64,000 nucleotides of DNA, taken from an uncultured Caldisericota bacterium. Its GTDB lineage: Bacteria; Caldisericota; Caldisericia; Cryosericales; Cryosericaceae. The notes beneath the pieces were generated by a model that had not been told where the DNA came from, searched no databases, and worked only from the letters and a program-made list of their open reading frames with translations. Shown in pieces: positions 33,977 to 41,551 of the stretch. The stretch is taken from NCBI GenBank assembly GCA_903871855.1, contig CAIQIK010000020.1, forward strand, positions 235,374 through 299,373, read 5' to 3'. Within the stretch, counting starts at the first letter, position 1. Each line of letters opens with the position of its first letter. A program made the translations under genes and the position numbers.

Positions 33977-35314
33977 ATGAAGTCTTCTGCTGAATTCAAA
34001 CAGTTGTATGCAGCGAAGACACCGGCATCCCGAAAGCTGAGCGAACGTGCCTGCCAGACTCTCCCGGCCGGCGTCGTCGCCAACGTCAAGTACTTCGCCC
34101 CCTACCCGGTCTTCATGAAGCGGGCGGGGGGTTCGCACTTGTGGGATGTCGATGGGAACGAGTACATCGACTACTGCCTCGCGTTTGGGCCGCTCATCCT
34201 TGGCCATGGGCATCCGGCTGTTGTCAACGCCGTGACAGAGTCGTTTGCGACATGGGGTACGACGATTTTCGGGACACCGAACGAACTCGAGATCCAGTAC
34301 GCCGAGAAACTGATGTCCATGCTGCCGATCTCTGGCAAAGTACGTCTCACCAATAGTGGCTCTGAAGCGACGTACCTGGCGCTGCAGCTGGGCCGCGCCG
34401 CGACCGGCAAGCCGGCTATCGCGCGTTTCGAAGGGCACTACCATGGGTGGCATTATGAGGGCGTGCTCAGCAATACCCCACGGGCAACCGACTACGGCGA
34501 TGCAGACCAGCCGGCGTCCGTGGCCGGGTCTCGCGGGACTCCCGCATATATCCTCGAAAACACGCTGGTACTTCCATTCAATGACCTCGACGCGTGTAGG
34601 ACGCTGCTCATGGCCAATCGTGGCCGCGTCGGTACCGTCATCGTCGAGCCGTCGCCCCGTGCATTCTACCAGACAGACCCGGCATTCTTGGGGGGCTTGC
34701 GGGCCCTCACCCGGGAACTCGGCATGGTCCTCATATTCGACGAGGTGATGTCGGGATTCCGTTCGGGCCCCAGGGGTGCGACTGGCGTTGTTGGTGTCGA
34801 GCCAGACCTCATAGCATTGGGCAAGATCATCGGGGGAGGATTCCCCATTGGAGCGGTAGCAGGACGGGAAGAGCTTCTGGACCTGACGTCGCCGTTGTCG
34901 AGTGGTGGAAGCGTCTTTCACTCCGGGACGTTCAACGGGGCAGTTCAGGTTCTTGCTGCAGGGCTTGCCACGCTGGATATCCTGTCGGATGAGACTCAGA
35001 TGCGGCCATTCTATGAAACGACTGAGGAGTTTAAGGCCGGTATCCGTCATCTGCTGACAGCCTATCACATCCCTGGGCACGTGGCCGGCCTCGGTGCCAA
35101 TTTCGGCGTTATTATGAGCGAAACGCCGATACGCAACTACCGGGACCTGGCTCGCGAGAACGGAGCGATGCGAGAAGCCTTCGACTTCGCGTGCCTGACC
35201 GAAGGCATCTACATTCATCCCCACAAGCCGTTCTATACGTCGCTGGCGCACTCGGCCCAGGATTATGAGACGACGCTGCAGAAGCTCGACCAGATCTTTG
35301 CAGCGATCAGCTGA
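33977..35314 (+). CDS. HemL-like class III aminotransferase (glutamate-1-semialdehyde aminomutase family)
   Basis: A 445-residue enzyme with the glutamate-1-semialdehyde aminomutase fold. Landmarks are MKRAGGSHLWDVDGNEYIDY near residues 44-63, TNSGSEATYLALQLGR, FEGHYHGWHYE, FDEVMSGFR and the PLP lysine in ALGKIIGGGFPIGA near 281. No other haem-synthesis gene is nearby, so a true HemL is unlikely. Family members include beta-amino-acid aminotransferases (for example beta-phenylalanine aminotransferase), so transamination at C3 of beta-lysine is a reasonable guess. It lies 10 bp after the previous aminotransferase. Confidence 0.82.
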   Translation: MKSSAEFKQLYAAKTPASRKLSERACQTLPAGVVANVKYFAPYPVFMKRAGGSHLWDVDGNEYIDYCLAFGPLILGHGHPAVVNAVTESFATWGTTIFGTPNELEIQYAEKLMSMLPISGKVRLTNSGSEATYLALQLGRAATGKPAIARFEGHYHGWHYEGVLSNTPRATDYGDADQPASVAGSRGTPAYILENTLVLPFNDLDACRTLLMANRGRVGTVIVEPSPRAFYQTDPAFLGGLRALTRELGMVLIFDEVMSGFRSGPRGATGVVGVEPDLIALGKIIGGGFPIGAVAGREELLDLTSPLSSGGSVFHSGTFNGAVQVLAAGLATLDILSDETQMRPFYETTEEFKAGIRHLLTAYHIPGHVAGLGANFGVIMSETPIRNYRDLARENGAMREAFDFACLTEGIYIHPHKPFYTSLAHSAQDYETTLQKLDQIFAAIS

Positions 35315-35387
35315 GCTGAGAATTCAGTCGACGCGATTGTCTGGCCACCTCGAAGAGCGCCAAGATACTGGACAGGAGGAACCAAGA

Positions 35388-36587
35388 ATGAAGTCAGTTG
35401 TCATCACGTCCGCAGTCAGAACGCCTGTGGGCAACATGGGTGGGATCTTCAGGGACATCTTGGCCGTTGAGTTGGCAAGGACTGTTCTGGAGGAGGCTGT
35501 CAAGAAGTCAGGCATCGAGAAATCGATCGTGGATGAGATCATCCTCGGGCAGGCAAAACAAAGCACGGATGCGCCCAACATTGCCAGAGTTGCTGCCTTG
35601 GAAGGCGGTTTTCCAGAAGAAGTCCCTGCGTATACGGTCCACAGGCAGTGTGCGTCGGGTCTGCAGGCCATCCTGAATGCCGTATGGCAGGTCCAGGCCG
35701 GGTATGGCGACGTGATCGTGGCTGGCGGTGTCGAGAGCATGAGCACAGCTCCCTACTACCTCCGCAATGCACGCTACGGTTACAATTCGGGGAACGGCGA
35801 GTTGCTCGATCCGAACACCGAGAGCCAGCCCAAGTCCCAGCCTGAAGAGATCTACGGATCGTTCACCATGGGTATGACGGCCGAGAATCTGGCGGACAAA
35901 TACAGGATCACCAGGGAAAAACAAGATGAATTTGCGTATGCCAGCCACATCAGAGCTGTCAGCGCCATCGATGAAGGAAGGTTCGCAGGGGAGATCGTAC
36001 CGATCACTGTGCCGTCGCGGAAGGGGCAGGTGACCGTCGTCGACACCGACGAGGGCCCAAGAAGAGACACAAGCCTCGAGAAGATGGCCAAGCTCAAGCC
36101 CGTGTTCAAGGCAGGAGGGACAGTGACAGCTGGCAATAGCTCCAGCAGGAATGATGGCGCTGCTGCTGTCGTCGTGATGTCGGAAGAGAAGGCTGTCGAG
36201 CTGGGGATCAAGCCCATGGCAAGATTCGTGGCGGCAGGCATCGCCGGCGTTAACCCGACCATCATGGGCATCGGCCCCGTGCCCGCTACCAAAAAGGCCC
36301 TCGAGAGGTCTGGACTTACGCTTGACGATCTTGGTCTCATCGAGCTGAACGAAGCATTTGCGGCTCAGAGTCTGGCGGTTGTGGAAGAGCTGGGCCTCAA
36401 TAGAGAGATCCTGAATGTGAACGGAGGGGCCATTGCGCTGGGGCACCCGCTCGGTTGCTCCGGGACCCGGATATCGGTGACGCTTCTCCACGAGATGCTG
36501 CGGAGAAACACCAGGTACGGGCTTGCAACCATCTGCGTTGCAGGCGGTCTCGGTGTATCGACGATCTTTGAGAATCTGTGTGTGTGA
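35388..36587 (+). CDS. Acetyl-CoA acyltransferase (thiolase)
   Basis: Thiolase of 399 residues. The nucleophilic cysteine is in HRQCASGLQ (residue 88). The catalytic blocks [11 protein letters not shown] near 323, [16 protein letters not shown] near 345-360 and CVAGGLGVS near the C-terminus are complete. The ATG at 35388 has AGGAGGA before it; the frame stays open upstream but without a ribosome site. The gene stands 73 bp after the HemL-like gene and 18 bp before the CoA-transferase genes. It could make acetoacetyl-CoA or, in the degradative direction, split a 3-oxoacyl-CoA. Confidence 0.92.
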   Translation: MKSVVITSAVRTPVGNMGGIFRDILAVELARTVLEEAVKKSGIEKSIVDEIILGQAKQSTDAPNIARVAALEGGFPEEVPAYTVHRQCASGLQAILNAVWQVQAGYGDVIVAGGVESMSTAPYYLRNARYGYNSGNGELLDPNTESQPKSQPEEIYGSFTMGMTAENLADKYRITREKQDEFAYASHIRAVSAIDEGRFAGEIVPITVPSRKGQVTVVDTDEGPRRDTSLEKMAKLKPVFKAGGTVTAGNSSSRNDGAAAVVVMSEEKAVELGIKPMARFVAAGIAGVNPTIMGIGPVPATKKALERSGLTLDDLGLIELNEAFAAQSLAVVEELGLNREILNVNGGAIALGHPLGCSGTRISVTLLHEMLRRNTRYGLATICVAGGLGVSTIFENLCV

Positions 36588-36605
36588 AAGCAGGAGGTTC
36601 TGTCT

Positions 36606-37265
36606 ATGTATGGTGAGAAGTACAGAAGCATCGAGGACGCAATTGCCAGGGTCAAGCCGGGGACACGCATCATGGTCGGAAGCTTCGGCCTGGCCGGGTA
36701 TCCCGAGGAGTTGATCGAGGCTCTTGTAGCAAGTGGGACGGGAGACCTGACGATTATCAGCAACGATCTGGGTGCGCCTGGCGTAGGCCTTGGCAAGCTG
36801 CTCACCAACAACCAGATTCGGTCGTTGATCGGGACCTACTATAACTGGAATCCAGAGGTAGCGGTCGCCTACAATGAAGGCCGGATCAGCGTGAAGCTAG
36901 TCCCCCAGGGGACATTCGCGGAAGCGGTCAGGGCCGCCGGCGTGGGCATCCCGGCTTTCTTCACACCGACTGGAGCGGGGACAGAACTCGCAGCCGGCAA
37001 GGAGACCAGAGAATTCGCTGGAAGGGCATGCGTCCTGGAAGAATCCATCCATGCTGACGTGGCCCTCATCAAGGCCTACAAGGCTGACGAGCTAGGCAAT
37101 TTGGTTTACTACAAGACTGCGCGCAACTTCAATCCTGTCATGGCGATGGCGGCAGACACCGTCATAGCCGAAGTCGAAGAGATAGTCCCTACTGGGTCCC
37201 TGGACCCCGAGTGTATAGTGACACCTCACATTTATGTGGATGTGCTGACGATGAGGAAGAGCTGA
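36606..37265 (+). CDS. CoA-transferase, alpha subunit (AtoD-like)
   Basis: Subunit A (219 aa) of a class I 3-oxoacid/butyrate-acetoacetate-type CoA transferase. Landmarks are the glycine loop [16 protein letters not shown] near residues 25-40, FFTPTGAGT near 118-126 and the C-terminal YVDVL. GCAGGAGG precedes the ATG. It ends one base before the beta subunit, so the two are surely co-translated. Confidence 0.92.
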   Translation: MYGEKYRSIEDAIARVKPGTRIMVGSFGLAGYPEELIEALVASGTGDLTIISNDLGAPGVGLGKLLTNNQIRSLIGTYYNWNPEVAVAYNEGRISVKLVPQGTFAEAVRAAGVGIPAFFTPTGAGTELAAGKETREFAGRACVLEESIHADVALIKAYKADELGNLVYYKTARNFNPVMAMAADTVIAEVEEIVPTGSLDPECIVTPHIYVDVLTMRKS

Positions 37266-37266
37266 G

Positions 37267-37944
37267 ATGCAGGCGATACTCGAACAACAGGCAAAAGAAC
37301 GGATAGCTTCAGTGATAGCGCGCTACTTCGATAGAAAGGCTCAGAATGGGAGGCTGTTCATCAACCTTGGCGTTGGCATTCCAACTATGGTAGCCAACTA
37401 CGTCACGAATCCGCACATTTACATTCAGGCCGAGAACGGGATGCTGGGCGTCGGCTGTGCTGCGCCGGAAGGACAAATGGACCATGACCTGATTAATGCC
37501 GGCAGAACCTGCATCACGGAGACCCCTGGCTGTTCCTATATGGACAGCGCCGCATCCTTCGGGATGATACGGGGCGGTCATGTCGATACCACCGTCATCG
37601 GGGCGTTCGAAGTAGATCAGAGGGGGAACATTGCCAACTGGATCATCCCCAATGGGAAGCAGCTTGGGGTCGGCGGAGCGATGGACTTAGTGACGGGCGC
37701 ACGGGAAGTCGTTATCGCCATGCAGCATTCCAGCAAGAACGGCAAGGCCAAGCTTGTGAAGCAGTGCAGCCTTCCGATAACCGGCATCGGCGAGGCGGAC
37801 ATGGTCGTTTCCGAATACGCCGTGTTTGTTTTTGAGAGCGGCAAACTGGTCCTCAAGGAAATAGCCCCCGAGATCAGCGTCGACGAACTCAGAGGCATAA
37901 CCGAAGCAGAATTTGAGTTGAGTCCCGATCTTCACTCTATGTAA
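37267..37944 (+). CDS. CoA-transferase, beta subunit (AtoA-like)
   Basis: Subunit B (225 aa), carrying the catalytic glutamate in YIQAENGMLGVG (residue 56), which forms the glutamyl-CoA intermediate. The other landmarks GLGIPTMVANY-type (here GVGIPTMVANY) and GGAMDLVTGAREVVIAMQH are typical. The last codons (ATG TAA) run into a 13-bp repeat of the following mobile element, so the stop codon itself may come from that element. Confidence 0.92.
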   Translation: MQAILEQQAKERIASVIARYFDRKAQNGRLFINLGVGIPTMVANYVTNPHIYIQAENGMLGVGCAAPEGQMDHDLINAGRTCITETPGCSYMDSAASFGMIRGGHVDTTVIGAFEVDQRGNIANWIIPNGKQLGVGGAMDLVTGAREVVIAMQHSSKNGKAKLVKQCSLPITGIGEADMVVSEYAVFVFESGKLVLKEIAPEISVDELRGITEAEFELSPDLHSM

Positions 37945-38926
37945 CTTTCTCGACGACAGTTTGAACTGTAACATTCTCGGGACGGTTCCAAAGTGTAACA
38001 TTCTCGACTATACCCTAGACGTGGAGAGAAGGATCATGTTAGGTACATGGTTCGTGTGGATGGCCCACTTACATGAGTAGACACGCAAGGATTCGGATTC
38101 CCGATGGTGTCTATCACGTGACGACACATGGCAACGGCGACATGATGATCTTCGAGGAGCCGTCCGAGAAGTGGCGACTGGTTGATCTGCTGGCGGGCAC
38201 GGCCAAGGAATTTGACTGGGCCATGTACGCCTGGTGTGTTATGGGGAATCATTATCACTTTCTGCTCAAGACACCCGATGACAATCTGTCGGAAGGAATG
38301 CACCGCATCAACATGAGCTATGGAGAGTGGTACAACAAATCTCGTGGTCGTCACGGTCACGTATTTCAGGACCGGTTCTTCTCGATTCTGATCACGCAGG
38401 ATAGTCATCTTCTAGAGGCCTCGCGCTATGTTGTGTTGAATCCATTGAGGGTAGGCCTTGTAGCTGCCCCTCAGGAGTGGCCATGGAGTAGCTACAGCAC
38501 TGCCGTACTGGGTGTACCCTCTCGCGTTTCACTGAGGGATCGAGAATTGATGGGGATGTTCAGTCAGCAAGAAGCCGAGTCCCGAGAGCTCTACCGGGAA
38601 TTTGTCCAGGCAGGCATCGGGCTCAAGAAACCGGAGGTTCTCCTCACCGACAGGGCTAGGCGATGGGCACAATCCAGCGACTGTACTCAGTCAGGGAGCG
38701 GCCAAAATGCTGCTCGGCGAAAGCCCGTGCGTGGACTTGCCCCCGACATGACTGAGATCTCCCGTGTTGCCAGTCTCCACCAGCAGGGACTGACCCTGAG
38801 AGAGATCGCTACCGCACTGGGCATAAGCCACATGACAGTGCGGCGCTATCTGGCGCGCGACACCACAGGGACGCTACTGTAACATTCTCGACATAAATGG
38901 AACCGTCCCGAAGTGTAACATTCTTG
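37940..38926 (+). mobile_element. REP-type Y1 transposase element with flanking repeats
   Basis: The transposase gene is framed by the 13-mer TGTAACATTCTCG in the same orientation on both sides: 37940-37952 (one mismatch), 37967-37979, 37994-38006, 38878-38890 and 38914-38926 (one mismatch). Between them a 13-bp perfect inverted repeat, CGGGACGGTTCCA at 37978-37990 and its complement at 38898-38910, brackets the gene. The layout fits IS200/IS605-related REP-associated elements, which recognise hairpins. The left end touches the stop codon of the CoA-transferase gene. Confidence 0.75.
38073..38882 (+). CDS. REP-associated tyrosine (Y1/HUH) transposase
   Basis: A 269-residue transposase. The HUH motif is MGNHYHFLLKT near residues 65-75, HVFQDRFFSILI follows near 96-107, and the catalytic tyrosine is probably in EASRYVVLNPLRVGLV near residue 118. 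The C-terminus (about 225-265: LTLREIATALGISHMTVRRYL) is a helix-turn-helix that could bind the flanking repeats. The gene looks intact. Confidence 0.9.
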   Translation: MSRHARIRIPDGVYHVTTHGNGDMMIFEEPSEKWRLVDLLAGTAKEFDWAMYAWCVMGNHYHFLLKTPDDNLSEGMHRINMSYGEWYNKSRGRHGHVFQDRFFSILITQDSHLLEASRYVVLNPLRVGLVAAPQEWPWSSYSTAVLGVPSRVSLRDRELMGMFSQQEAESRELYREFVQAGIGLKKPEVLLTDRARRWAQSSDCTQSGSGQNAARRKPVRGLAPDMTEISRVASLHQQGLTLREIATALGISHMTVRRYLARDTTGTLL

Positions 38927-38932
38927 AAAACA

Positions 38933-38959
38933 GGGGCCCGGCCAACTGCGCCGGGCCCC
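38933..38959 (-). terminator. Intrinsic terminator of the M2-type peptidase gene
   Basis: A 10-bp GC-only stem GGGGCCCGGC / GCCGGGCCCC with a 7-base loop. On the minus strand it follows the peptidase stop by about 15 bp and is followed by TGTTTT. Confidence 0.8.
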
Positions 38960-38974
38960 TCGCTTGTTTGCGTG

Positions 38975-40558
38975 TTAATAGTTGAACTGCTGTACCAGGT
39001 AGGACGGGTTGAGCTTCTCGCCCGTGGCGTGCTCGATCATGGTGTTCCATGAGTATTTCGCGCCGGTGGTGAAGACGTTGTCGACGAACCAGCGGCCACC
39101 TTGGGCTGTCAGGACCTTGCCCTCGGATTTGGCGCGCAGGGCGTGGTCAAACTGGGAAGCCAGCATCTCGCCGAGCAGGTAGTTGTGGTAGTAGACGGGG
39201 GCCATGGCGAAGTGGTACTTCGCAGCCCAGTCGGGTTTCTCTAGACGTTCCTCTGGCGCGTTGAGGTATTGAATATTCTGGACACCCTGGTACCAGAGCC
39301 GGCTGTCGCTCTTCTCGGTGCGGTACAGCTCGCGCTCAAAGAGCGCGAAGTGGGTGATCCACCGCGTCGCGACGAGCATCTGGTTGCGGATAGCGACAGG
39401 CAGGTCACCTTCCAGTCTCTGGAGGTTGGCGTCATCAATGCCCACCATCTGCTTGTACCACTTGGGGTCGCGTGCCATGCGACCAAAGAACATGGCAACA
39501 GCTTCCGTCGTGAAGATGTGCGCGGGTTGGCGCAGGATTTCGGGAAGCGACATGTCGGTGTACTTGTCATAGCAGGCGTGGCCCATTTCGTGCAGGAGGG
39601 TTTCCATTTCCGTCTCATTGGGGCGCAGGTTAGCCAGTACACGGACGTCACCTTTGTTGTCGAGGTGTAGGCAGAAAGCATGCTGGTCCTTGCCCGTGCG
39701 CTCGTAGAGGTCGCTGCGAGCGATAATGTCGCGGATGTCCAGCCCGATGGCATCGTAGGTCTTCGTCGCGAGTTCCTCGACGACATGGTCACCCTTGCCC
39801 TCGAAGTACACACTGAGATCAACGTCCGAGGTGCGGGGAGCCTCCTGGAAGAACATGTCGCTCATGTGCCACGGCATCAGTCTGGACGGGTCGATGCCCA
39901 GCCGCTGTCCGACCGCCTGGTCGATAGAGTCTTTGACACGGCGGAACAGCGTGTCGGTCTGGTCGCGGTAGCTTTCGAGTGTCTGCTTGAGCCATGCACC
40001 GTCGAACTCCTGGAGCTGGATTGACATCTCGTAGTAGTTGGCGTACCCCAGCTTGACGGCGGACTCATTGCGGAGCTTGATGAGCTCCATGAGGCCAGGT
40101 TCGAGCACTGTGCCCACCTGCTTGCTGGCGAGCCATGCCTTCTTGCGAAGATCATTGTCGATGCTGGACCGCAGGATTTCTTCGATCTGCTTGTTGTTGA
40201 CTTCCTTGCCGTCGACCGTGCCGCGGAACTTCGTCGTGATGCCCTGAAGGGCAATCTGCTTGCTGACCAGCCGTTGAAGTGTCTCTTTGTCCAGCTGGTT
40301 CTCGACCATCATGTTGTGGACAAGGGTGAGCTGCCTGCGCTCGAACTCTTCCAAATCGCGTCCGGCGAGCATGGAGTTTACGGTGTCGAAGCGTTGTTTG
40401 TCAGCCAGGAAGAGCCGCATTTCCAGGTCGGCATGTTCTGCTTGAACGGCATACTCATCCTTCCCAGTCGTTGACAGGTTCCAGGCAGCGATATTACTCT
40501 GGTAGTACAGCTCATTGAGCTTCTTATTTAGTTCCTTCAGATAGATGACTTTTTCCAT
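38975..40558 (-). CDS. M2/M3-type zinc metallopeptidase
   Basis: A 527-residue cytoplasmic peptidase without a signal peptide. The zinc motif is LLHEMGHACYDKY near residues 316-328, and a downstream glutamate in FTTEAVAMFFGR near 345 is the likely third ligand. The start AAWNLSTTGKDEY near residue 19-31 resembles the M2 (angiotensin-converting-enzyme-like) family found in bacteria; M3 oligopeptidases are the alternative. GGGAGGT precedes the ATG at 40558, and a longer reading is not supported. It is monocistronic and probably degrades peptides. Confidence 0.85.
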   Translation of the reverse strand: MEKVIYLKELNKKLNELYYQSNIAAWNLSTTGKDEYAVQAEHADLEMRLFLADKQRFDTVNSMLAGRDLEEFERRQLTLVHNMMVENQLDKETLQRLVSKQIALQGITTKFRGTVDGKEVNNKQIEEILRSSIDNDLRKKAWLASKQVGTVLEPGLMELIKLRNESAVKLGYANYYEMSIQLQEFDGAWLKQTLESYRDQTDTLFRRVKDSIDQAVGQRLGIDPSRLMPWHMSDMFFQEAPRTSDVDLSVYFEGKGDHVVEELATKTYDAIGLDIRDIIARSDLYERTGKDQHAFCLHLDNKGDVRVLANLRPNETEMETLLHEMGHACYDKYTDMSLPEILRQPAHIFTTEAVAMFFGRMARDPKWYKQMVGIDDANLQRLEGDLPVAIRNQMLVATRWITHFALFERELYRTEKSDSRLWYQGVQNIQYLNAPEERLEKPDWAAKYHFAMAPVYYHNYLLGEMLASQFDHALRAKSEGKVLTAQGGRWFVDNVFTTGAKYSWNTMIEHATGEKLNPSYLVQQFNY

Positions 40559-40656
40559 AGATACCTCCCAAGATATGTACAGTTTACGAAGTAATCTACG
40601 AATGCAAAGGCCGAGAGAGGAATGACCGGGACAGGCTCCAGCTTGAAAGACCACGG

Positions 40657-40684
40657 TTGACAGGTTTTCGTGGCGGCATATACT
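40657..40684 (+). promoter_or_regulatory. Promoter for the riboflavin transporter transcript
   Basis: TTGACA (40657-40662), 16-bp spacer, TATACT (40679-40684), placing transcription start at the edge of the FMN riboswitch. Confidence 0.7.
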
Positions 40685-40690
40685 TCAAGT

Positions 40691-40816
40691 GTTCTCTGGG
40701 GCAGGGTGAAATTCCCGACCGGTGGTAGTAGCGAAGAGCTTAGCCCACGAGCCGCTGCGGCGGTAGGACCTGGTGTGATTCCGGGGCCGACAGTACAGTC
40801 TGGACGGAAAGAGACG
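40691..40816 (+). promoter_or_regulatory. FMN riboswitch (RFN element)
   Basis: Contains the hallmark blocks GGGGCAGGGTGAAATTCCC, GACCGGTGGT, AGCCCACGAGCC, ATTCCGGGGCCGACAGT and ACAGTCTGGACGGAAAGA in the right order. It binds FMN and lowers expression of riboflavin uptake or synthesis genes. Downstream, GCAGCC/GGCTGC (40845-40860) forms a hairpin 12 bases before the ribosome site TGGAGG, so control may be through a terminator-less hairpin or ribosome-site access. Confidence 0.95.
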
Positions 40817-40880
40817 TCCGCTTTCCGTGCCCCCAGGGTTGATTGCAGCCACTAGGCTGCGTCTGCTGTGGAGGTAGAGA

Positions 40881-41426
40881 ATGGAATCAAGAAAACTGCG
40901 AGTACTCGCCTTGACTGGTATGCTGGCCGCCGTCGGGTATGCCCTTCAACTGTTCGAGTTTCCCCTGCTGCCCGCGGCGTCGTTCCTCAAGTTCGACTTT
41001 GGTGATGTCGCTGTTTTCATTGCAGGCTCGGCGATGGGTCCTGCGGCAGCCGTCCTGACGGCTGTGGTGAAAGGGATCCTCTGGGCGCTCATTGGCCACG
41101 GAGCCGACGGCTGGGTCGGATCAGGCATGAACACGATCACGATCATCGCCTTTGCGCTTCCAGTGGCTTTTCTGGCACGATCCAGGAAGACATGGGTCAA
41201 GGTCGCTGCAGCAGGTCTGGGTGTTGTCGTGATGACGGTCGTGATGGCCGGCGCGAACCTGATTGTAGATCCCTGGTACTTCAAGATGCCGATTGCAGCC
41301 GTCAAAGCCATTATCGTGACTGCAATCATCCCGTTCAACCTGCTCCGCGGCCTCATCAACGGAATCGCGTCGGTGGGTATCATGCTGGCACTTCAGCGGA
41401 CGGCCATCTTTCGAACGAGCCGCTAG
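40881..41426 (+). CDS. ECF transporter S component, riboflavin (RibU-like)
   Basis: A 181-residue membrane protein with about six helices. FLKFDFGDVAVFIAGSAMGP near residues 36-55 is the family's signature for RibU-type S components, and the FMN riboswitch upstream confirms a riboflavin role. It needs the shared ECF energising module encoded elsewhere. The ATG at 40881 has GGAGGT before it. Confidence 0.92.
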   Translation: MESRKLRVLALTGMLAAVGYALQLFEFPLLPAASFLKFDFGDVAVFIAGSAMGPAAAVLTAVVKGILWALIGHGADGWVGSGMNTITIIAFALPVAFLARSRKTWVKVAAAGLGVVVMTVVMAGANLIVDPWYFKMPIAAVKAIIVTAIIPFNLLRGLINGIASVGIMLALQRTAIFRTSR

Positions 41427-41451
41427 CCCTGGTCTCTGACACCAAATTAGA

Positions 41452-41482
41452 GAGGCAACAGCGAAGTCGCTGTTCTTGCCTC
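41452..41482. other. Hairpin between the RibU-like gene and alaS
   Basis: GAGGCAA/TTGCCTC with an inner CAGCG/CGCTG stem and a small bulge. No T tract follows, so it is at best a weak terminator for the transporter gene. Nothing else is seen in the 41427-41551 gap except the alaS promoter. Confidence 0.4.
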
Positions 41483-41524
41483 ACGGGGCGCTGAGGATAT
41501 ACTCTCCTCATGCGCGGGGCTTGG

Positions 41525-41530
41525 TATAAT
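41525..41530 (+). promoter_or_regulatory. Extended -10 promoter of alaS
   Basis: TTGGTATAAT: a consensus TATAAT preceded by TGG (extended -10). No recognisable -35 box lies upstream, which is normal for extended -10 promoters. The start of transcription would be close to 41537, about 15 bases before the alaS GTG. Confidence 0.55.
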
Positions 41531-41551
41531 CGACATTCCGTGAGGTGAAAT

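Noticed and set aside
33908..35251. A 447-codon open frame on the minus strand
   Set aside because: Antisense to the HemL-like aminotransferase; no recognisable product or ribosome site.
33977..35314. True hemL for haem or B12 precursor synthesis
   Set aside because: No other tetrapyrrole gene is nearby and the operon context is beta-lysine/CoA metabolism.
41452..41482. T-box or terminator controlling alaS
   Set aside because: The hairpin lies upstream of the -10 box of alaS, lacks a T tract and no T-box sequence was seen.
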